The notes under the pieces were generated by a model. That model was not told the origin of the DNA, did not search any database, and saw only the letters and a list, made by a program, of their open reading frames with translations. Source: Streptomyces spectabilis (GTDB lineage Bacteria; Actinomycetota; Actinomycetes; Streptomycetales; Streptomycetaceae). From it: a DNA stretch of 64,000 nucleotides. This document shows, one piece after another, positions 53,459 to 62,076 of this stretch (its first letter is position 1; the number at the start of each line of letters is the position of its first letter). Where the stretch lies: assembly GCF_008704795.1 (NCBI RefSeq), contig NZ_CP023690.1, positions 8,318,501 to 8,382,500 of the forward strand, given 5' to 3'. The position numbers were made by a program, and so were the translations under genes.

Positions 53459-54295
53459 ATGAAAGACGATCAACTGCCTCCGGGGCGTCGCGCGCTCCTT
53501 CGCGGCGCCGCCGTCGCCGGACTCGCCGCCACCACCGGCTGCGTCGGCGCCGAGCGCGCGGGCGCCCCGGGGCGGACGGCCACCCCCGCCGCGGGGCCGG
53601 GGGCCCTCCGTGCCCGCAAGCCCTCCGCGTACCGGCTGCGGCCCATGACCGGACCCGGGCCGCGGCGCGCCGCGCCCGCCCGCCCCGCCGTGCGCAGGGC
53701 GCCGATCCTGCGGCTTCCGGGCCGCGCCCGCGCCATGGTCCTGACCTTCGACGACGGGCCCGACCCGCGCTACACCCCGGCCATCCTGCGCACCCTGCGG
53801 CGGTACGACGCCCGCGCGATGTTCTTCGTGTGCGGCGAGATGGCGGCGGAAAGCCCGGACCTGCTGCGGCAGATGGCCGACGACGGGCACGTGATCGGCA
53901 ACCACACCTGGAGCCATCCGCTGCTTCCGTCCCTGGGCAGGGCCGCGATCCACGAGCAGATGGAGCGCACCTGCGAGGTGGTGGAGCGCACCGTGGGCAC
54001 GCCCCCGCTGTGGTTCCGCGCCCCCTACGGCGCCTGGAACCGCGCGGCCTTCCACCTCGGCGCCGAGCTCGGCATGGAACCGCTCGCCTGGACCGTCGAC
54101 ACCCTCGACTGGCGCACCCCCGGCACCGGCACCATCGTCCAGCGCGTCCTGAACGGCGCGGGCCCCGGCGTCGTCGTCCTGTCCCACGACGCGGGCGGCG
54201 ACCGCACCCAGAGCGTGCACGCCCTGGACACCTATCTGCCCGAGCTCCTGGACGCCGGATTCCACCTCACGGTGCCGAGCCGCTATCGCGTATGA
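53459..54295 (+). CDS. Exported polysaccharide deacetylase (NodB domain)
   Basis: A 278-residue exported enzyme. The signal has twin arginine RR at residues 10-11 and a possible lipobox at Cys28 (ATTGC), so it may be a Tat-exported lipoprotein. A Pro/Arg-rich linker follows. The NodB domain has the metal triad Asp99, His149 and His153 (TFDDGPD, GNHTWSH). Members remove acetyl groups from peptidoglycan or chitin-like polymers. ATG 53459 is preceded by GCGAGG. Its neighbours are a sortase on the other strand and cell-surface proteins. Confidence 0.9.
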   Translation: MKDDQLPPGRRALLRGAAVAGLAATTGCVGAERAGAPGRTATPAAGPGALRARKPSAYRLRPMTGPGPRRAAPARPAVRRAPILRLPGRARAMVLTFDDGPDPRYTPAILRTLRRYDARAMFFVCGEMAAESPDLLRQMADDGHVIGNHTWSHPLLPSLGRAAIHEQMERTCEVVERTVGTPPLWFRAPYGAWNRAAFHLGAELGMEPLAWTVDTLDWRTPGTGTIVQRVLNGAGPGVVVLSHDAGGDRTQSVHALDTYLPELLDAGFHLTVPSRYRV

Positions 54296-54312
54296 GCACC
54301 GCGCCCCGAGGC

Positions 54313-55011
54313 TCAGCGCACGTCGACCAGGCGGGCGAACACCACCACGTTCCCGTCGTAGCCGCTCTGCTTGGAGAAGCCGCCGCCGCAGGTGATGACG
54401 CGCAGCTCGGGCACGCCCGTGTCGCCGTACACGCGATGGCCGGGGAAGTCGTTCTTGGCGAACACCTCGATGCCGTAGATCTCGAAGACGGCCGTGCGCC
54501 CGTCCTGGCGCCGGACCTCGACGCGGTTGCCCTTCTTGAGCGAGCCGAGGCCGTAGAACACCGCGGGCCCCTGCTGGTTGTCCACGTGCCCGACCAGGAC
54601 GGACGTCCCCTTCTCGCCCGGCGACACCGCGCCCGTGAACCAGCCGGCCAGATTCGGGTCGTCCGGCGGCGGCGCGTCCACCCAGCCCTCCGCGTCGAGC
54701 CCGACCGCCATCACGGGGGCGTCCACGCGGATCGCCTTGACGCGGACGCGGTCCGCCGCCGAGAACGCCAGGGGCGCGGGGGCGCCGTCGGCCTCGGCGG
54801 GCGCGCGGTCCGCCGCCGCGGCCGACGCGGGCTGCGGCGGGCCCACGTCGAACTCGCCGGAGCCGTTGCGGATCAGCGCGAGCCCGGTGAGCAGCACGAG
54901 CGCCATCGCGCCCCACGGCGCGCGCTTGCGCGGCCGCTCCTCCTCGCACTCCTCGAACGTGGCCGTGTCAGCAGACTGCTTCGCGGGCTCGAACGGCTGG
55001 GACGACGACAT
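54313..55011 (-). CDS. Class F sortase
   Basis: A 232-residue cell-surface transpeptidase. One membrane segment (about 31-49) is followed by a linker and the sortase fold. His142 (GHVDNQQG) and Cys208 (VITCGGGF) are the catalytic pair. The usual Arg expected after the cysteine, before the NVVVFA strand, is not seen: the loop reads GFSKQSGYDGN, with Lys214 in the likely place. ATG 55011. Adjacent on the genome are two paralogous exported proteins with anchor-like tails. They are candidate partners, though no LPxTG motif is present. Confidence 0.88.
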   Translation of the reverse strand: MSSSQPFEPAKQSADTATFEECEEERPRKRAPWGAMALVLLTGLALIRNGSGEFDVGPPQPASAAAADRAPAEADGAPAPLAFSAADRVRVKAIRVDAPVMAVGLDAEGWVDAPPPDDPNLAGWFTGAVSPGEKGTSVLVGHVDNQQGPAVFYGLGSLKKGNRVEVRRQDGRTAVFEIYGIEVFAKNDFPGHRVYGDTGVPELRVITCGGGFSKQSGYDGNVVVFARLVDVR

Positions 55012-55346
55012 TCCCTATCCCCTCTCGACCCGGCGTTCCCGCCGTGTCCGTGGCACGTACGAAAACGCTAAGTGCAGCGCGCGCGGCATGCGAAAGGGCG
55101 GGCGCGAACGGGTGGCGGGACAAGGCGGTCTGCGCCATCCGAGTCGCCGCCCACAGGTTTTTTCTGACGGTCCGTGACCTGCGGTGATGGCCACGCGTAC
55201 GGACACATCCCGGCGTGTCCTCTCACCAGGACGGACGATCCCCGAAATGCGCCTGTACGCACCCCGTCTGAGGGTCTGTCTGAGGGCGCTCTCGCCGAAC
55301 GACCGGGGAAATGGTTTCCCCGGGGTGCCTCTCGCGGAGGAATTCC
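55012..55346. other. 335-base divergent region before the surface-protein gene
   Basis: No gene is seen. On the minus strand a TTAGCGT box (complement of 55067-55073) is a possible -10 for the sortase gene. A T run (GGTTTTTT near 55157) and a direct repeat CTGAGGG near 55268-55290 lie on the way to the plus-strand gene at 55347, which has a strong GGAGG site. Confidence 0.45.
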
Positions 55347-55835
55347 ATGCGTAACTCTCGAGCACTGGCGGCCGTCGTCGCCGCGGGCGCCGTCGTCGGC
55401 CTCGCCGCGCCGACGGCCGCCGCCTGGGCAGGACCCAGCAACATCGTCGCCATGCCCAGCGTGATCGCGCGCGGCGGCCAGCTCACGGTCACCGTCGACG
55501 GCTGCGACCACCCCGGCAGCGTCGAGTCGCCCGCCTTCCCGAAGACCGATCTGAAGCAGATCCCCGGCGGCACCACGTCCAGCGCCACCGTCACCGTGAA
55601 CCACCACGCCCACCCCGGCGCCTACGACATCACCGCGCACTGCCACGGCAAGCCGCCGCTCACCCGCCCGCACGCCTTCACCGTCATCCACGGTGCCGCC
55701 CGCGGCGGCCTCGGCGGCAGTACCACGGCGGGTGCGACCAGCACCGACATCGCGATCGGCGGGGCCCTGGTGGCCGCCGCCGTGGTCGGCGGCGGTGTGT
55801 TCTGGATGCGGCGCCGGTCCGAGAACCGGGTGTGA
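55347..55835 (+). CDS. Exported surface protein A with C-terminal anchor
   Basis: A 162-residue exported protein. The signal peptide ends near AAAWAG (about residue 29). The mature domain begins NIVAMPSVIARGGQLTVTVDGCDH, an Ig-like beta fold, with a Cys pair. A Gly/Ser linker leads to a hydrophobic segment (about 134-153) and a RRR tail. The layout is that of a sortase substrate without LPxTG. Start ATG 55347 has GCGGAGG upstream. A paralog lies convergent at 55925 (minus). Function unknown. Confidence 0.78.
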   Translation: MRNSRALAAVVAAGAVVGLAAPTAAAWAGPSNIVAMPSVIARGGQLTVTVDGCDHPGSVESPAFPKTDLKQIPGGTTSSATVTVNHHAHPGAYDITAHCHGKPPLTRPHAFTVIHGAARGGLGGSTTAGATSTDIAIGGALVAAAVVGGGVFWMRRRSENRV

Positions 55836-55846
55836 ACAGACCACGA

Positions 55847-55882
55847 CCGGCCCGGCGCGTCCCCTTCCGCGCCGGGCCGGTC
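55847..55882. terminator. Perfect 14-bp bidirectional terminator
   Basis: The arms ACCGGCCCGGCGCG (55847-55860) and its complement (55869-55882) flank a TCCCCTTC loop. It lies between the convergent paralogs and should stop transcription from both sides. Confidence 0.85.
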
Positions 55883-55924
55883 GGCCGTGTGTGCCCCGGG
55901 AGTACGGGGCGGTGTGACCGGGGA

Positions 55925-56446
55925 TCAGGTGTGGTCGGCGTCCGTGCGGCGGCGCGTCCAGTAGTACGCCGTGCCGAGCACGCCCGCGATCAGCGCGCCG
56001 CCCACGGCGATCTGGTGCCCGTCGAACCCGCCCGCGCTGCCGCCGACGCCCGCGTGGACGCCCCTGGAGTGGTGCGTGCCGGGGCTGGAGCGGCCGCTGC
56101 CGGTGGCGATGGTGAGGTCGGTCCTGCCCGACTCCTGGCCGCAGGTGAACGTCACCTCGTACATGGCGCCGGGCTTGGCGTCCCAGAAGACGTGCGCGGT
56201 GGCCGACGACTGGCCCTTGGGGATGGTGACGTCGTCGAACACGCCGGAGGTGACCTTGGTGTTGTTCTCACAGCCGTCCACGCTCAGGGTGACCTGCCCG
56301 CCCGCGGCGATCGTGGAGGGCGTGACGCGGAAGCCGAACGAGGTGATGTTCTCGTCGCCCGCGACGGCCGCGCCCGCGGTGGGTGCGGTGAGGGCCAGGG
56401 CGGCGGTGGTGAGCAGGGCGGCCGAGGCGACGCGTATCGCGCGCAT
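55925..56446 (-). CDS. Exported surface protein B, paralog of protein A
   Basis: A 173-residue exported protein. Signal peptide (AALLTTAALALTAPTAGAA), then FRVTPSTIAAGGQVTLSVDGCENN, which matches the start of protein A (xxSxIxxGGQxTxxVDGC). A Gly/Ser linker, membrane segment (about 145-162) and RRR tail also match. ATG 56446 starts just before the signal; the frame extends upstream without a better start. The two paralogs face each other across a terminator. Their proximity to a sortase suggests a shared surface role. Function unknown. Confidence 0.78.
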   Translation of the reverse strand: MRAIRVASAALLTTAALALTAPTAGAAVAGDENITSFGFRVTPSTIAAGGQVTLSVDGCENNTKVTSGVFDDVTIPKGQSSATAHVFWDAKPGAMYEVTFTCGQESGRTDLTIATGSGRSSPGTHHSRGVHAGVGGSAGGFDGHQIAVGGALIAGVLGTAYYWTRRRTDADHT

Positions 56447-56632
56447 GGCGAATCCTCCGGGTCCCCGAGGAGCGGCCGCGGACCTTCTTCCGCCGGCGCC
56501 TGATACGCACCTCGATGCGGTGAACGCTAGGTAGGCCGGAGATGCGCCGCGATCGCTGTCGTGCGAACGGGGCATTCCTGTGGGCCGGACAGGGGAACCA
56601 CGGCGTGGCGCGCTTGGCCCGGACAGCGAGAA

Positions 56633-56680
56633 CCGCCCGGCGCCGTGCCCCTCGCGACGAGGGTCACGGACACCGGGCGG
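56633..56680 (-). terminator. Branched hairpin downstream of the YidB-like gene
   Basis: CCGCCCGG (56633-56640) pairs with CCGGGCGG (56673-56680), and CTCG/CGAG form an inner stem. It lies about 60 bases beyond the minus-strand YidB-like stop and is a likely terminator for it. Confidence 0.5.
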
Positions 56681-56737
56681 CGCGTCGTTCAGCGGATCGG
56701 GATCAGCGGAACAAGGGCATCAGCCGGGCGGTGCGCC

Positions 56738-57052
56738 CTACTGGGTGACGACCTTGCCCTCCGGGCTCAGGGCGTCGAAGGTGACCGGAAGGGCGGCCGC
56801 GGCCTTCTCGGCGACCTCGTCCGCGCCGAGCCCCAGGAGGGCGGCGATGCGGGCGATGTTGTCACCGAGCGCCTTGGTCAGCTCGTCGGCGGCGAGGGGC
56901 TGGTTCTCGCCCGTGCCGACCCAGGAGTCGACCTTGTCGCCGAGGCCGGCCGCGCGCAGCTCCTCGATCGCGGGGGCGATGTGGCCACCGTCGAAGAGGG
57001 TGGTGATGAGGAACAGCTCCAGGGGGGTGGAGGGGGCGTCGATGGCAGCCAT
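56738..57052 (-). CDS. YidB-like protein
   Basis: A 104-residue helical protein. VDSWVGTGENQPLAADELTKALG followed by DEVAEKAAAALPVTFDALSPEGKV matches the core of the YidB family (DUF937-like). The usual longer N-terminal half is missing; only about 20 residues precede the core, so it may be a short variant. ATG 57052 follows AAGGAGATAGAC. YidB-type proteins are common single genes of unknown role. It stands alone between two terminator-like regions. Confidence 0.82.
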   Translation of the reverse strand: MAAIDAPSTPLELFLITTLFDGGHIAPAIEELRAAGLGDKVDSWVGTGENQPLAADELTKALGDNIARIAALLGLGADEVAEKAAAALPVTFDALSPEGKVVTQ

Positions 57053-57310
57053 GTCTATCTCCTTGCAAGCGATAACTGAATCGGTGGTTCCGAGGGCGGG
57101 GCGGCGGACTCACTGCCTCCGCGCTGCCCTCGTGGGACCAGACGTGGCGTAGGTGTTCGAGGGTTGCCCGATCGGGTGAAGGCATACTGAACTTGCCATG
57201 TGGCAGGGCGATTTGACCCGTCAGGAACCGCTATTCCGGATCGTTTTCCGTCAGCGACGTTCCGTTTCCGTCAACGTCGTTCCGGCAGCTGGGAGCGCGG
57301 GCGCACGCGA

Positions 57311-58630
57311 TCACGGCGTGAGGCCCGTGCGGGACGCGATCCAGCCCAGGTGCTCCTGGAGGCCGGGGCGCCACACCTGCCAGCTGTGACCGCCGGGAAG
57401 CTCGACGAGTGCGGCCTTCATCCCCGCCTTCTTCGCGGCCGCGTACGCCTTGAGCGCCTGCGGCCGGTAGGTGGAGTCGTCCTTCCCCGCGACGAAGACG
57501 GCCGAGGTGTCGGGGAAGCGTTCGCGCGCGAGCACGTCGAGCGGGTTGACCTTCTCGAAGGCCTTCTCGTCGCCGCCGAAGGCCGCGTCGACGGTCTTCT
57601 CGCGGCTGCCGAGGGTCGGCTCGTCCTGCCCGGAGATGTCGACGAAGGAGCCGTACCGGCCGGGCGCGTTCACCGCCATCTGGAGCGAGCAGGTCCCGCC
57701 GTTGGACAGGCCGGAGATCGCCCGGTGCGCGCGTCCGGAGGCGACCTGGAGGTGGGTGGCCGCCCAGTGCGGCACGTCCTCTGCGAGGTACGTCTGGACG
57801 TCGCCGAGCCGGGAGTTCATGCACAGCGGGTTGTCGAAGGAGCCGCCGAGCGGGTCCACGACGAGCACGACGGGCGCGAGGCCCGCGTGCGCGGCGGCGA
57901 AGTCGTCCATCATGTCCGGCAGTTGCCCCGAGGTGATCCAGTCCTCCGGCGAGCCCGGCTGCCCCGCCATCAGGACGAGCACGGGCAGCGGCGGCCGCGG
58001 GGACGCCTGGTAGGCGGGCGGCAGATAGACGTACGCGTCCCGGGCGTCGAAGTGCGACCTCGTCCCCGGGATCGGGGTCTTCGACACCGTGCCCTTGGCG
58101 GGCAGGCCGTCCGGGGCCCGCCAGACCTCGGACACCGCCTTGCCCGGCGGCACCTCGACGAGCGGCTCCGCGCGCCCGGCGGCCTCCTTGAAGCCGACGG
58201 TGTCCTGCGGCCCGAGCAGGGTGCGCGGGGTCGGGTAGTTGTCGTAGTGGATGTTGACCTCGCAGAGGCCGAGGAGCACCACGCACGCCCCGGCGGCCAG
58301 CGCCCCGGCCCGGCCGCGCAGGCGCAGCGTCGGCATCCGGAAGAAGGCGAGGCACACGCCGAGGACCGCCACCCCGATCCACACCACCACGTCGGTCGGC
58401 AGCGCGTCGGGGAAGGGCTGCCACCAGTCGTCCACCACCACCGGGACCAGGAACGACAGGAGCGCGGCGAGCACGAGCGCGGCGGGCAGCAGCCGCGTCC
58501 ACCAGCGGCGGTCCCGCGAGAAAAGCAGCACGGCGAGCCCCAGCGCGCCGAGCGCCCGCACCAGGACCGGTACGGTTCCGGCCACCAGCGACCAGTCCAG
58601 CGGCCCCCCGGCCGTCACCACCCGCTCCAC
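57311..58630 (-). CDS. Membrane-anchored esterase (alpha/beta hydrolase, Esterase D-like)
   Basis: A 439-residue protein. Four hydrophobic segments (about 15-37, 46-66, 80-97 and 109-125) anchor a large extracytoplasmic esterase domain. The domain has the elbow GLSNGG with Ser309, an Asp near 384 (AGKDDS) and His415 (GGHSWQVW). The sequence style is that of the antigen 85/Esterase D group. ATG 58630. Related genes are widespread in Streptomyces; the substrate is unknown. The coding region ends in a short tail. Confidence 0.86.
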   Translation of the reverse strand: MERVVTAGGPLDWSLVAGTVPVLVRALGALGLAVLLFSRDRRWWTRLLPAALVLAALLSFLVPVVVDDWWQPFPDALPTDVVVWIGVAVLGVCLAFFRMPTLRLRGRAGALAAGACVVLLGLCEVNIHYDNYPTPRTLLGPQDTVGFKEAAGRAEPLVEVPPGKAVSEVWRAPDGLPAKGTVSKTPIPGTRSHFDARDAYVYLPPAYQASPRPPLPVLVLMAGQPGSPEDWITSGQLPDMMDDFAAAHAGLAPVVLVVDPLGGSFDNPLCMNSRLGDVQTYLAEDVPHWAATHLQVASGRAHRAISGLSNGGTCSLQMAVNAPGRYGSFVDISGQDEPTLGSREKTVDAAFGGDEKAFEKVNPLDVLARERFPDTSAVFVAGKDDSTYRPQALKAYAAAKKAGMKAALVELPGGHSWQVWRPGLQEHLGWIASRTGLTP

Positions 58631-59171
58631 ACGCGCTCGCTTCCTGACGGTTGCCCCGCTCCGGGGCAGGTCTCCCCCTCAGAGTGCGCTGGTCAGGGCG
58701 GTACCGCAGGGCGGGAGCCGCGGGGGCGCGCGGGCTCGGTGCGAGAGGGGGCGCGCGGACGGGGCGCGCGCGGTGGCGCCATCCGGGTCACACGCCGTGT
58801 GCTCGCCGCACCCGAACTGGGGCGGCGCACACACTCCCCGGACCGCACCACGAGGGGGTTCCATAGCGCATATGCCGCACGGATGGGGCACGACGGGGGA
58901 CTGCGGGGGCATCCGTGCGGCGGGGCCACCGGTACTTCCCCTGCGATGCGCCGGTGGCCCGCCGGGCAGCCGGGCGGGATCGGCGTCCATGCCTCCCCAT
59001 GGACGGTCCCGGCCCGGCGCGCACGCACCGCGACGGCCGTCGCCGAGCGGGCGTCCGCAGGTTCCGGTGTGGCTGATTCGCCCTCGTTGATCTTCGCTGC
59101 GAAGACGCCGACGCTTGGTCCATGGCCCCCGAAGGGCAGCGAGGCCGACCGGCGAGAGGTGGCAGGAGACC
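58631..59171. other. 541-base intergenic stretch between divergent genes
   Basis: Open frames here have poor codon use and no ribosome sites; I see no gene. The stretch contains a GC-rich segment with CGCGCGG repeats near 58750 and a hairpin-like operator at 59091-59105. Promoters of the esterase (minus) and methyltransferase (plus) must lie here. Confidence 0.5.
59091..59105. promoter_or_regulatory. Palindrome TCTTCGCTGCGAAGA
   Basis: A perfect 15-base palindrome with 7-base arms, 66 bases before the methyltransferase start. It is a candidate operator for that gene. No matching copy was noticed elsewhere in the window. Confidence 0.5.
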
Positions 59172-60032
59172 ATGAGCGAGGACGTGACCGCAGCGGGCAC
59201 GAGCACGGGCGAGGACGCGACGCGCCGCTACTACGAGACCAGTGACGTCGACGCGTTCTACGACATCGTGTGGGGCGGCGAGGACATTCACACCGGCATC
59301 TACGCGCACGAGCGGGAGCCGATCGCGGACGCCTCCCGGCGTACCGTCCAGGAACTCGCGGACCGGCTCCGGGCCACCGTCGGCCCGGAGCGCACCGTCC
59401 TGGACCTCGGTTCCGGATACGGCGGGACCGCCCGCTACCTGGCCGACCGCTTCGGCTGCCGGGTCGTCGCGCTCAACCTCAGCACCGCCCAGAACGAGCG
59501 GCACCGCGCGGCCAACGCCAAGCGCGGCCTCGGCGACCTCATCGAGGTCGTCACCGGCTCCTTCCACGACGTGCCGTACGCCGACGGCCACTTCGACGCC
59601 GTGTGCTCCCTGGAGGCGTTCTGCCACAGCGGCGACCGGAACCGGGTGCTCAGCGAGGCCGTACGGGTGCTCAAGCCCGGCGGGGCCCTGGCCTTCACCG
59701 ACCTGATGGCCGACGATGCGACGCCCCCCGAGGTCCTGCACGCGGCCGTGTCCCGCCTCGGCGTGGACGCGCTCGCCACCCCGGCCTTCTACCGGGAGCG
59801 GCTCACCGGACTCGGCCTGGACGCGGTCGACTTCGCCGACCACAGCGACCAGGTGGTGCGCCACTACGTCCGCCTCACCGACGAGACGCGCGCCAAGGAG
59901 GCCGAACTGCGCGCCGTCATCAGCCCCGGCTACGTCGACGGACTGCTCGGCAATCTGCCGCTGTGGGTGGACGCGGCCCGCGCCGGGCGCCTGCGCTGGG
60001 GCATCTTCAGCGGCCGCCGCCCCGGGGCGTGA
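59172..60032 (+). CDS. SAM-dependent methyltransferase, SDMT-like
   Basis: A 286-residue methyltransferase. The N-terminus has YYETSDVDAFYDIVWGGEDIHTGIY, the pattern of sarcosine/dimethylglycine N-methyltransferases that make betaine. SAM motif I is VLDLGSGYGG (76-85). The centre has FSL-like SLEAFCHSGDRNRVLSEAVRVLKPGG. ATG 59172 follows GCAGGAG. No glycine/sarcosine partner methyltransferase is adjacent, so it may methylate another amine or act with a gene elsewhere. Its 3' end overlaps the convergent LysR gene by 26 bases. Confidence 0.87.
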   Translation: MSEDVTAAGTSTGEDATRRYYETSDVDAFYDIVWGGEDIHTGIYAHEREPIADASRRTVQELADRLRATVGPERTVLDLGSGYGGTARYLADRFGCRVVALNLSTAQNERHRAANAKRGLGDLIEVVTGSFHDVPYADGHFDAVCSLEAFCHSGDRNRVLSEAVRVLKPGGALAFTDLMADDATPPEVLHAAVSRLGVDALATPAFYRERLTGLGLDAVDFADHSDQVVRHYVRLTDETRAKEAELRAVISPGYVDGLLGNLPLWVDAARAGRLRWGIFSGRRPGA

Positions 60033-60972
60033 GGGCACGCGGCCCCGGCGGGTCGCGGGGCACGGCCGGATCGAGCACCCCGGCCTCGGCCCGCAGCGCC
60101 CGGGCCAACGCCTCCGCGAGGGGATGGCCGTGCCGCCCCGACGCCGTCGCCATGCCGATGCGGCGGGTCAGGGCCGGGGGCAGGACCGGCACGGCTCTCA
60201 CCCCGGGCAGCTCCGGGGCGAGCGCCACCGACGGGACCAGCGAGACGCCGACCCGCGCGGCGACCAGGGAGCGCGCGAAGAAGTAGTCCGTCGTGGTGCC
60301 GCGGATCACCGGCTCGAAACCCGCGAGGGCGGCGTACCGGCGCAGATACGCCTCCGTCTTGAGACAGCCGAGCACCCAGCGCTCGGCGGCGAGTTCCGCG
60401 AGGTCCACCGACGGCCGTGCCGCCAGGGGGTGGTCGTCGGGCAGGACGGCCGACAGCGGGTCGTCGAGCAGCGGCGTCCACACCACACCGGGGCGGCCGT
60501 CCGGGCCGCCGTCGGCCAGGGGCCCGTCGAAGTGGTAGGCGAGCGCCAGGTCCGCCGCGCCCTCGCACACCAGGCGCACGCTGTCCTCCGGCTCCCGTTC
60601 GAGCACCGTGAGGTCCGTCTGCGGATGCTCCGCCGCGAACCGGGTCAGGGCCCCGGGAAGCAGCACCCGGCCGCCGCTGGTGAAGGTGGCCACCGTGAGC
60701 CGGGGCCGGGGCGCCGCGAGCCGGTCCACCCGCGCCCGGGCCCTGGCCAGTTCCGCGGTCACGGCCTCGGCGTCCACCATGACCCGGCCGGGCTCGGTGA
60801 GGGCGACCCCGCGCGTGCTGCGCGTCACGACCGCCGCGCCGAGGCTCCGCTCCAGGGCCGCGACGTGCTGGGACACGGCCGACGGGGTGAGGCGCAGGGC
60901 CGCGGCCGCGCGGTTGAAGCTGCCGTGCTCCGCCACGGCGCGGAGCACGCGGAGCCGCTGCACATCGATCAC
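60007..60972 (-). CDS. LysR-family transcriptional regulator
   Basis: A 321-residue regulator. The LysR helix-turn-helix is at about residues 1-60 (QRLRVLRAVAEHGSFNRAAAALRLTPSAVSQHVAALE). A periplasmic-binding-like effector domain runs from about 90 to 290. It is divergent from the epimerase gene at 61094, with a palindromic element between them at 61030-61051. It therefore probably controls that gene and the aldo-keto reductase behind it. Effector unknown. The last 20 residues are Pro/Arg-rich. Confidence 0.9.
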   Translation of the reverse strand: MIDVQRLRVLRAVAEHGSFNRAAAALRLTPSAVSQHVAALERSLGAAVVTRSTRGVALTEPGRVMVDAEAVTAELARARARVDRLAAPRPRLTVATFTSGGRVLLPGALTRFAAEHPQTDLTVLEREPEDSVRLVCEGAADLALAYHFDGPLADGGPDGRPGVVWTPLLDDPLSAVLPDDHPLAARPSVDLAELAAERWVLGCLKTEAYLRRYAALAGFEPVIRGTTTDYFFARSLVAARVGVSLVPSVALAPELPGVRAVPVLPPALTRRIGMATASGRHGHPLAEALARALRAEAGVLDPAVPRDPPGPRALTPRGGGR

Positions 60973-61029
60973 GAGACACCCTCAGCCGTTCGCCGACCGC
61001 CCCACCCGGGTGCCACGGTCGTCAGTCGT

Positions 61030-61051
61030 ACTTAACACGAGAACAGTAAGT
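61030..61051. promoter_or_regulatory. LysR-type site between the regulator and the epimerase gene
   Basis: ACTTA at 61030-61034 and TAAGT at 61047-61051 are inverted arms around a 12-base AT-richer core. This fits the T-N11-A type of LysR binding site. It lies 43 bases before the epimerase gene. Confidence 0.5.
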
Positions 61052-61093
61052 GACCAGTTCTGCTGCGGTCGATGTCCCGCCAGGGTTGTCCCC

Positions 61094-62038
61094 ATGGCAA
61101 CCATCTGCGTCATCGGCGGCAGCCGGTACTTCGGCGAACTCCTGGTCCGGCGCCTGCGCGCGGACGGCCACGACGTCACCGTGGTCAACCGCGGGGCCAT
61201 GCCCCCGCCTCCCGGCGTCCGGCACCTCGTCGCCGACCGCGACGACGCGGCCGCCCTCGCCGCGGCCCTCGGCTCCCGCACCTTCGTCGTCGTCGTCGAC
61301 CAGGTCTGCTACACGCCCGCCCAGGCCGCCGTCGCCGCCCGTGCCTTCCGCGGCCGCGCCGGGCGGTACGTCATGACCTCGACGATCGAGGTGTACGACC
61401 CGGCCACGGCCGCGTGGCCGCACACCTCGTCCCGTACCCCGGTGCCGGAGACCGCCGTGGACCCGGAGACCTGGCCCGTCCGCCTCGACCTGCCCTGGCA
61501 CGACCCGGAGTTCCGCGCGGCCCACTACGCCGAGGGCAAGCGCCAGGCGGAGGCGGTCCTCGCGCGGGACGGCGGCCTTCCGTTCGCCGCCGTGCGCAGC
61601 GCCCACGTGCTCGGCGGCGGCGCCCGGGAGTTCACGGGCCGCCTCGACCACTACGTGTCACGGATCCTGCGGGGCGCGGAGATCGCCGTGCACCGCGATC
61701 CGCTGCCCACGGTCTTCGTCCACCACCAGGAGATCGCGGCCCTGCTGCGCTGGGCGGCGACCGGCTCGGACTTCACCGGCGCGCTGAACGCCGCCTCGCA
61801 CGGCCCCCTCGACGTCATGGACCTGACGGCGGCGATCGCCGAGCGGACCGGCCGCGCGCCGAGGTACCGCACCGTCGCCACCGGGCAGGACGCGTCGCCG
61901 TTCTCCCTCGACCGCCACTACGCGATGGACAACGCCCGCGCCGGACGGCTCGGCTTCCGCCTCTCCCACACGTCCGACTGGCTGCCCGGCGCCGTCGCGG
62001 AAGCGCTCGCGACCGCGCGTACCGCCGCGGCGGCCTGA
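61094..62038 (+). CDS. NAD-dependent epimerase/dehydratase family protein
   Basis: A 314-residue extended-SDR protein. The NAD-binding loop is GGSRYFG (residues 8-14), and the usual catalytic Tyr-x3-Lys motif is present as YAEGK within RAAHYAEGKRQAE. The first half resembles RNA-binding or dehydratase members of the family (GGSRYFGELLVRRL). ATG 61094. It is followed by an aldo-keto reductase gene 38 bases downstream, and a LysR gene is divergent. The substrate is unknown. Confidence 0.85.
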   Translation: MATICVIGGSRYFGELLVRRLRADGHDVTVVNRGAMPPPPGVRHLVADRDDAAALAAALGSRTFVVVVDQVCYTPAQAAVAARAFRGRAGRYVMTSTIEVYDPATAAWPHTSSRTPVPETAVDPETWPVRLDLPWHDPEFRAAHYAEGKRQAEAVLARDGGLPFAAVRSAHVLGGGAREFTGRLDHYVSRILRGAEIAVHRDPLPTVFVHHQEIAALLRWAATGSDFTGALNAASHGPLDVMDLTAAIAERTGRAPRYRTVATGQDASPFSLDRHYAMDNARAGRLGFRLSHTSDWLPGAVAEALATARTAAAA

Positions 62039-62076
62039 CACGGACCCCGTTCCGAACCACCCTCCAGGAGACACTC

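Noticed and set aside
58693..59028. Open frames in the gap between esterase and methyltransferase
   Set aside because: Arg/Pro-rich translations without a start site or motif, overlapping several others on both strands.
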